Origin: JACCTH01 sp035253825
GTDB lineage: Bacteria > Actinomycetota > Acidimicrobiia > Spongiisociales > ZC4RG35
Assembly: GCA_035253825.1 (NCBI GenBank)
Contig: DATFBM010000029.1
Location: forward strand, 98,156-162,155
Length of the DNA stretch: 64,000 nucleotides
Reading direction: 5' to 3'
Position numbers and translations under genes: made by a program. Below, piece by piece: positions 61,718 through 64,000 of the stretch. A model generated the notes under the pieces. It searched no databases and had not been told where the DNA came from. It was given only the letters and a program-made list of their open reading frames with translations. Each line of letters opens with the position of its first letter. The stretch's first letter is position 1.

Positions 61718-62405
61718 CCTCGATGTCTTCTACGGCGACGCTCAGGCGCTGTGGGAAGTCTCCATGACAGTCGACGCCGGTGAAGTGGTAGCGATCGTGG
61801 GCTCGAACGGGGCCGGCAAGTCCACCCTTGTCAACGCGGTGATGGGTATCAACCGGGCTCGGCGGGGGAGCATCCTGTTCGAGGGGGTCGAGCTAACCAC
61901 TCTGGCCGGACACCGCACCTGTCGGCGGGGGATCGCGATCGTTCCCGAGGGCCGCCGGCTCTTTCCCTCCCTCTCGGTTGGGGAGAATCTCGACTTGGGC
62001 GCCTTCCACTCCGAGGCGCGAAGACACCACCAGGAATCCTTGGCCTGGGTCCATGAGCTCTTCCCCCGCTTATCCGAGCGTCGCCACCAGCTTGCCGGAA
62101 CTCTGAGCGGGGGCGAGCAGCAGATGGTCGCCATCGGTCGGGCGTTGATGGCACGACCCCGTCTCCTGCTGATGGACGAGCCCTCGCTCGGCTTGGCCCC
62201 GGTGATCGTCGACGAAGTATTCGACCGAGTCGAGAGGGTACGGGCCCAAGGGGTGAGCGTGGTGCTGGTGGAACAAAACGTGAAGCGAGCCCTCGACATC
62301 TCCACCCGTGCCTACGTCCTGGCCGAAGGCCGGATCGTGAAGCAGGGCTCGGCCGCCGAACTGGCCGCCAGCCCCGAGGTGGTCGCCGCCCTCCTCGGAG
62401 TTTGA
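61701..62405 (+). CDS. ABC transporter ATPase, LivF-like (second system)
   Basis: 234 residues from ATG 61701 (GTG 61692 also in frame). Walker A GSNGAGKST, IVPEGRRLFPSLSVGENL Q-loop region, LSGGEQQMVAIGRALM signature, LLLMDEPSLGLAPVIVDEVF Walker B and D-loop, VLVEQNVKRALDI switch. The signature is canonical here, unlike in its fused LivG partner. The gene starts 17 bases inside the fusion gene. Confidence 0.92.
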   Translation: MLSVTDLDVFYGDAQALWEVSMTVDAGEVVAIVGSNGAGKSTLVNAVMGINRARRGSILFEGVELTTLAGHRTCRRGIAIVPEGRRLFPSLSVGENLDLGAFHSEARRHHQESLAWVHELFPRLSERRHQLAGTLSGGEQQMVAIGRALMARPRLLLMDEPSLGLAPVIVDEVFDRVERVRAQGVSVVLVEQNVKRALDISTRAYVLAEGRIVKQGSAAELAASPEVVAALLGV

Positions 62406-62428
62406 CAGCAATCCACCCTTCGAATATG

Positions 62429-62446
62429 GTTAACCAGAAGGTTAAC
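62429..62446. promoter_or_regulatory. palindromic operator of the ArsR-YCII pair
   Basis: GTTAACC (62429-62435) and GGTTAAC (62440-62446) are perfect inverted arms around AGAA. The site ends four bases before the GTG start of an ArsR-type gene, the typical place for autorepression. Confidence 0.75.
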
Positions 62447-62450
62447 TGTT

Positions 62451-62804
62451 GTGATCGACGTTCTGGACCTCGATGGGCCCTTCGAAGCCCTCGCCAACGG
62501 CCATCGCCGGGAGATCATCTCGGCTTTGGGGCTCCAGCCGCGATCGATTAGCCAGCTGGCCGAAATGAGGAGTCTCTCGCTCCCGGCCATCCACAAGCAC
62601 ATCCGGGTGCTCGAGAGCGCCGAATTGGTTGTGCGCAAGAAGGTGGGGCGGACCAACTTCCTGGCTCTCAACCGGGCACCGCTTCGGGGCCTGGCCGAGT
62701 GGATCGGCGGGTTTAACCCCCATTGGGGAACGGAACAAGAGACTCTGGAGAACTACGCCCAGTACCTGGGCCGCGAACCCCTCGCAAAGGAGGAGCCGTC
62801 ATGA
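62451..62804 (+). CDS. ArsR-family transcriptional regulator
   Basis: 117 residues with a winged helix: GPFEALANGHRREIISALGLQPRSISQLAEMRSLSLPAIHKHIRVLESAELVVRKKVGRTNFLALN. No metal-site cysteines. GTG 62451 follows the palindromic operator. Its TGA overlaps the ATG of the YCII gene (ATGA). It probably represses this pair and may sense a small organic ligand. Confidence 0.88.
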   Translation: MIDVLDLDGPFEALANGHRREIISALGLQPRSISQLAEMRSLSLPAIHKHIRVLESAELVVRKKVGRTNFLALNRAPLRGLAEWIGGFNPHWGTEQETLENYAQYLGREPLAKEEPS

Positions 62805-63091
62805 AGAAGTTCGTCTACCTGTTCCATGATCAGTGGGAACCTATGAAGGAAGCCCAGGACGCCTGGATGAACTGGTTTGCCGAGATCGGTGAGAGCGTGG
62901 TCGATAGCGGCAACCCCTTCGGTCCCGGAAGGGAGGTCACTCCCACCGGGTCTCGGGATCTAGGGAAGAACGGGGCCACCGCCACCGGCTATGCCATCGT
63001 CAATGCCGACAGCATGGAAGGAGCCGAGAAGCTGCTGGCCAACTGCCCCTTCAAGACCAGCGTCAGGATCTACGAAGCGATGGCGATGTAG
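62801..63091 (+). CDS. YCII-related family protein
   Basis: 96 residues: KKFVYLFHDQWEPMKEAQDAWMNWFAEIGESVVDSGNPFGPGREVTP, then TGYAIVNADSMEGAEKLLANCPFKTSVRIYEAM, the ferredoxin-like YCII/DGPF pattern. The family is thought to be a small enzyme or binding protein; role unknown. ATG 62801 has AAAGGAGGAG upstream and overlaps the ArsR stop. Confidence 0.85.
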   Translation: MKKFVYLFHDQWEPMKEAQDAWMNWFAEIGESVVDSGNPFGPGREVTPTGSRDLGKNGATATGYAIVNADSMEGAEKLLANCPFKTSVRIYEAMAM

Positions 63092-63098
63092 CAGTCGA

Positions 63099-64000
63099 TC
63101 AACCGGATCGTGTGGGCCGGGGGCGGAACCAAGCCCAGAGGACTACCGAGATCAGGGAGAAGAGGGCCAGCAGCGCATAGGTAGTGGCTACTGGGACCAC
63201 AGCCGTGTCGACGAGATAACCCGACTGGGGGTTGACCAAGACATGAAAGAAGGCCAGCAACGCCAGACCCCAGATGACGGCCCACTGCCATCGCCGGCTC
63301 TTGAAGAGAATCCTTCCCGGCATCCCGTGTATCGGTAGCAACCCGAACACCAAACCCTCGAAGGCGGCGACGGTGGTCATTGCCAGCCCTGCCTCGATCG
63401 TCTCTGAGAGAGTCGAGGTCTCACTCGCTCTGACTGCCCCGAGCCCGAACCAGGCGGCGAAGGCGAGGCCGAGGAGGACGAGGGCGGTGACGATGACTTC
63501 GTTCGCCTCGGCCTTCTCGTCCACCTCACCCGCGAAGACCAGGGCCAGCACCATGCCGTACAGATAGCCGGGGAGAAACCCAATCAAGCGCGAGAGGACG
63601 ACGCATCCCACCCCCACCAACAGCGCAATCGGAAGCGCTCGCCACCGACCCCATCCTCTGCCTCCAAATCGACGCAGGATCATGGCGGGGAGAGCGAATC
63701 CGAGGGTGGTGATGAGTACTCCCACCAGAAGACCGACGAAGGTGGGGAGGGAGGTCGGGTTGAAACCGAAGCCGGGATCGAGAAAGCCGTACAGCAGGGT
63801 GATCACCAACAGAGCCAGCACCACCCCTCCCGGTCGTTCCCAGAAAGTCGAGGGAGGGCGCTCGCGTCGTCGGCGAAACCAGGCCCGAATCTGATCGTGG
63901 TGTTCGGCCAGGGTGTTGTTGAAGATCTCGGCCGGGAAGGGAATCAGAAACAGCATTCCGGCGGTGAGCGCCACCGAGGCGGCCACCACCAGCGGGTCAA
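63099..64000 (-). CDS. polytopic membrane protein (5' end outside window)
   Basis: The frame remains open to the right edge, so the N-terminus is missing. About 300 residues are visible with around eight hydrophobic segments, for example VVLALLVITLLYGFLDPGFGF, LPTFVGLLVGVLITTLGFALP, IVTALVLLGLAFAAWFGLGAV and YALLALFSLISVVLWAWF. The phrase IPFPAEIFNNTLAEHHDQIRAWFRRRR separates two membrane regions. No family or function is assigned. Confidence 0.75.
   Translation of the reverse strand, partial: DPLVVAASVALTAGMLFLIPFPAEIFNNTLAEHHDQIRAWFRRRRERPPSTFWERPGGVVLALLVITLLYGFLDPGFGFNPTSLPTFVGLLVGVLITTLGFALPAMILRRFGGRGWGRWRALPIALLVGVGCVVLSRLIGFLPGYLYGMVLALVFAGEVDEKAEANEVIVTALVLLGLAFAAWFGLGAVRASETSTLSETIEAGLAMTTVAAFEGLVFGLLPIHGMPGRILFKSRRWQWAVIWGLALLAFFHVLVNPQSGYLVDTAVVPVATTYALLALFSLISVVLWAWFRPRPTRSG

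Overview
The window is GC-rich, gene-dense DNA with frequent GTG and TTG starts. Deazaflavin/F420-type oxidoreductases, a mycothiol-type DinB protein, many class III nucleotidyl cyclases and two branched-chain amino acid (Liv) ABC systems point to Actinomycetota. An uncultured Acidimicrobiia-like lineage is my best guess (inference, moderate confidence). No rRNA, tRNA, transposase, CRISPR array or origin is visible. No stretch above about 300 bases lacks a gene. Both ends cut genes: an MFS transporter on the left and a membrane protein on the right.

Layout. 1-13.3 kb: MFS fragment, orphan PIN protein, SnoaL proteins, a stress-type protein, three class III cyclase genes (TPR-, zinc-ribbon/AAA- and HAMP-linked), a Ddn-like protein, an F420-type LLM oxidoreductase and an ABM-type monooxygenase. 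13.3-17.7 kb: a molybdenum hydroxylase operon with a PhnD-like binding protein. 17.9-22.1 kb: an ankyrin protein, then a DinB gene bracketed by two copies of a long near-perfect palindrome, then an operon of DUF1185, enamidase-like amidohydrolase and nicotinamidase-like hydrolase. 23.9-29.7 kb: a five-gene Liv transporter and a class III CoA-transferase. The Mo enzyme, enamidase-like and hydrolase genes suggest breakdown of an imported N-heterocycle or amide, but the substrate is unknown.

29.8-40 kb: another cyclase, a nitroreductase, two membrane-anchored cupredoxins, an ArsR-SRPBCC-hydrolase-reductase operon under a palindromic operator, and an ECF sigma factor. The sigma factor is coupled to a membrane protein carrying a beta-propeller and a hydrolase-like domain without its nucleophile. 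40.2-44.3 kb: aldolase, LLM protein, and a sulfur operon (cysteine synthase-like, TusA, DsrE). Its leader encodes a peptide with five consecutive cysteines followed by an intrinsic terminator, a cysteine attenuator. The DUF421 gene upstream carries a one-base frameshift.

44.3-57.4 kb: an accessory-looking block. It holds a condensation-domain protein, an unknown protein, two related helix plus beta-sandwich proteins, a cyclase-AAA-TPR regulator, a large FAD oxidoreductase and a polyprenyl diphosphate synthase. Opposite them lies a coupled trio of GshB-like ATP-grasp ligase, DUF1704 metallopeptidase and N-formylglutamate amidohydrolase. This is the best candidate here for an undescribed pathway. 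57.5-62.4 kb: a second Liv system with a permease-ATPase fusion. 62.4-64 kb: an autoregulated ArsR-YCII pair and a membrane protein.
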